From NCBI GenBank assembly GCA_036397475.1, contig DASWIV010000239.1, positions 1 through 5,793 on the forward strand: DNA of 5,793 nt, in the 5' to 3' direction. Positions 5,425-5,793 of this stretch are shown in pieces. The stretch is from DASWIV01 sp036397475. Lineage in GTDB: Bacteria > JAJVIF01 > JAPKYR01. Position 1 is the stretch's first letter, and every line of letters starts with the position of its first letter. A program made the translations under genes and the position numbers. The notes under the pieces are model-generated. The model saw only the letters and a program-made list of their open reading frames with translations, searched no databases and had not been told where the DNA came from.

Positions 5425-5793
5425 ATGAGTTTCCCTGAAAAGGATCCAGGATCGAATCCCATACATGTGGGAGTGATGTACGCGAACACGTATCCTGTCG
5501 CGATGGCGAGCCTGGGGTATCAGACCATTCTGCGCATGACCGGTACTTATCCCGGAGTTGTCGCCCACAGGATCCTTCTCGAAGGATCGGATGGGAGAAA
5601 ATATCCGAAAAAAACACTGGAAGAAGGGCTGGAAATACGGTCACTCGACGCGATTTTTATTTCGTGTTCATTCGAGCTGGATTACCTTCATCTTGTCAGG
5701 ATGCTGAATGAAGCCGGAATTCCCGTATTAAGGAAAGACAGGAAAGCCCTTCCCCTGGTAGTTGTCGGCGGAGTAGCACCGTCGGCGAATCCG
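5425..5793 (+). CDS. Radical SAM protein with B12-binding-like N-terminal domain, 3' end beyond the window
   Basis: Only the first 123 codons are present. The visible part resembles the Rossmann-type domain that precedes the radical SAM core in cobalamin-binding radical SAM proteins: VGVMYANTYPVAMASLGYQT (15-34), FISCSFELDYLHLVRMLNEA (78-97), GIPVLRKDR (98-106) and VVVGGVAPSANP (112-123). These align with the family pattern of a Y-P-N-T-Y strand, SLG-Q, FSLSFELDY-N-L-ML-AGIP and the GG-P-NP turn. The CxxxCxxC iron-sulfur motif would lie to the right of the window, so radical SAM identity rests on the N-terminal pattern only. No D-x-H-x-x-G B12 motif is visible in this stretch, so actual cobalamin binding is doubtful. 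The ATG 5425-5427 has only a weak purine run (AAAAGAA) upstream; TTG 5404-5406 in the same frame is the alternative. The reaction and substrate are unknown. It follows the DUF72 gene by 30 bases. Confidence 0.8.
   Translation, partial: MSFPEKDPGSNPIHVGVMYANTYPVAMASLGYQTILRMTGTYPGVVAHRILLEGSDGRKYPKKTLEEGLEIRSLDAIFISCSFELDYLHLVRMLNEAGIPVLRKDRKALPLVVVGGVAPSANP

Overview
The window is an ordinary-looking bacterial chromosomal segment of roughly half GC content. It carries seven genes plus one dispersed-type palindromic element. Genes end in all three standard stops (TAA, TGA, TAG), so the standard bacterial code applies. Gene content (divergent RsmE, HrcA, PrsW, ThyX, DUF72, a B12-type radical SAM protein and an exported protein with a lipoprotein-like leader) suggests an uncultivated or poorly sampled bacterium. 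I cannot assign a phylum from the sequence alone. No phage, transposase, CRISPR, rRNA or tRNA is visible.

Layout, minus strand, read from right to left: thyX (thymidylate synthase, 4513 to 3731), a 76-residue gene of unknown function (3693 to 3463), a PrsW-type membrane metalloprotease with a C-terminal zinc ribbon (3441 to 2536), hrcA (2500 to 1394) and rsmE (1413 to 664, overlapping hrcA by 20 bases). These are tightly packed (gaps of 21 to 37 bases) and probably form one or two transcription units, with a possible internal promoter before hrcA. Next comes a palindrome-rich repeat of about 136 bases (528-663) that abuts the rsmE stop codon. After it lies a well-formed promoter for a secreted or lipid-anchored protein whose gene (467 to <1) runs off the left edge.

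Plus strand: a DUF72 (YecE-like) gene (4558-5394) diverges from thyX across only 44 bases. It is followed 30 bases later by the 5' end of a cobalamin-binding-type radical SAM gene (from 5425, running off the right edge).

How they fit together: HrcA is the heat-shock repressor and is normally next to grpE-dnaK-dnaJ, and in many genomes that cluster continues with prmA and rsmE. Here hrcA touches rsmE directly, with none of the chaperone genes and no visible CIRCE operator, as if the middle of the cluster had been lost or moved. PrsW upstream of hrcA gives the unit an envelope/stress flavour, but a shared pathway is inference. The points most worth checking are the palindromic element, the RsmE that departs from its family at several signature positions, the PrsW-zinc-ribbon architecture, the very compact divergent thyX/DUF72 promoters, and the one-residue-longer RHR motif in ThyX. 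I found no convincing new multi-gene system here.
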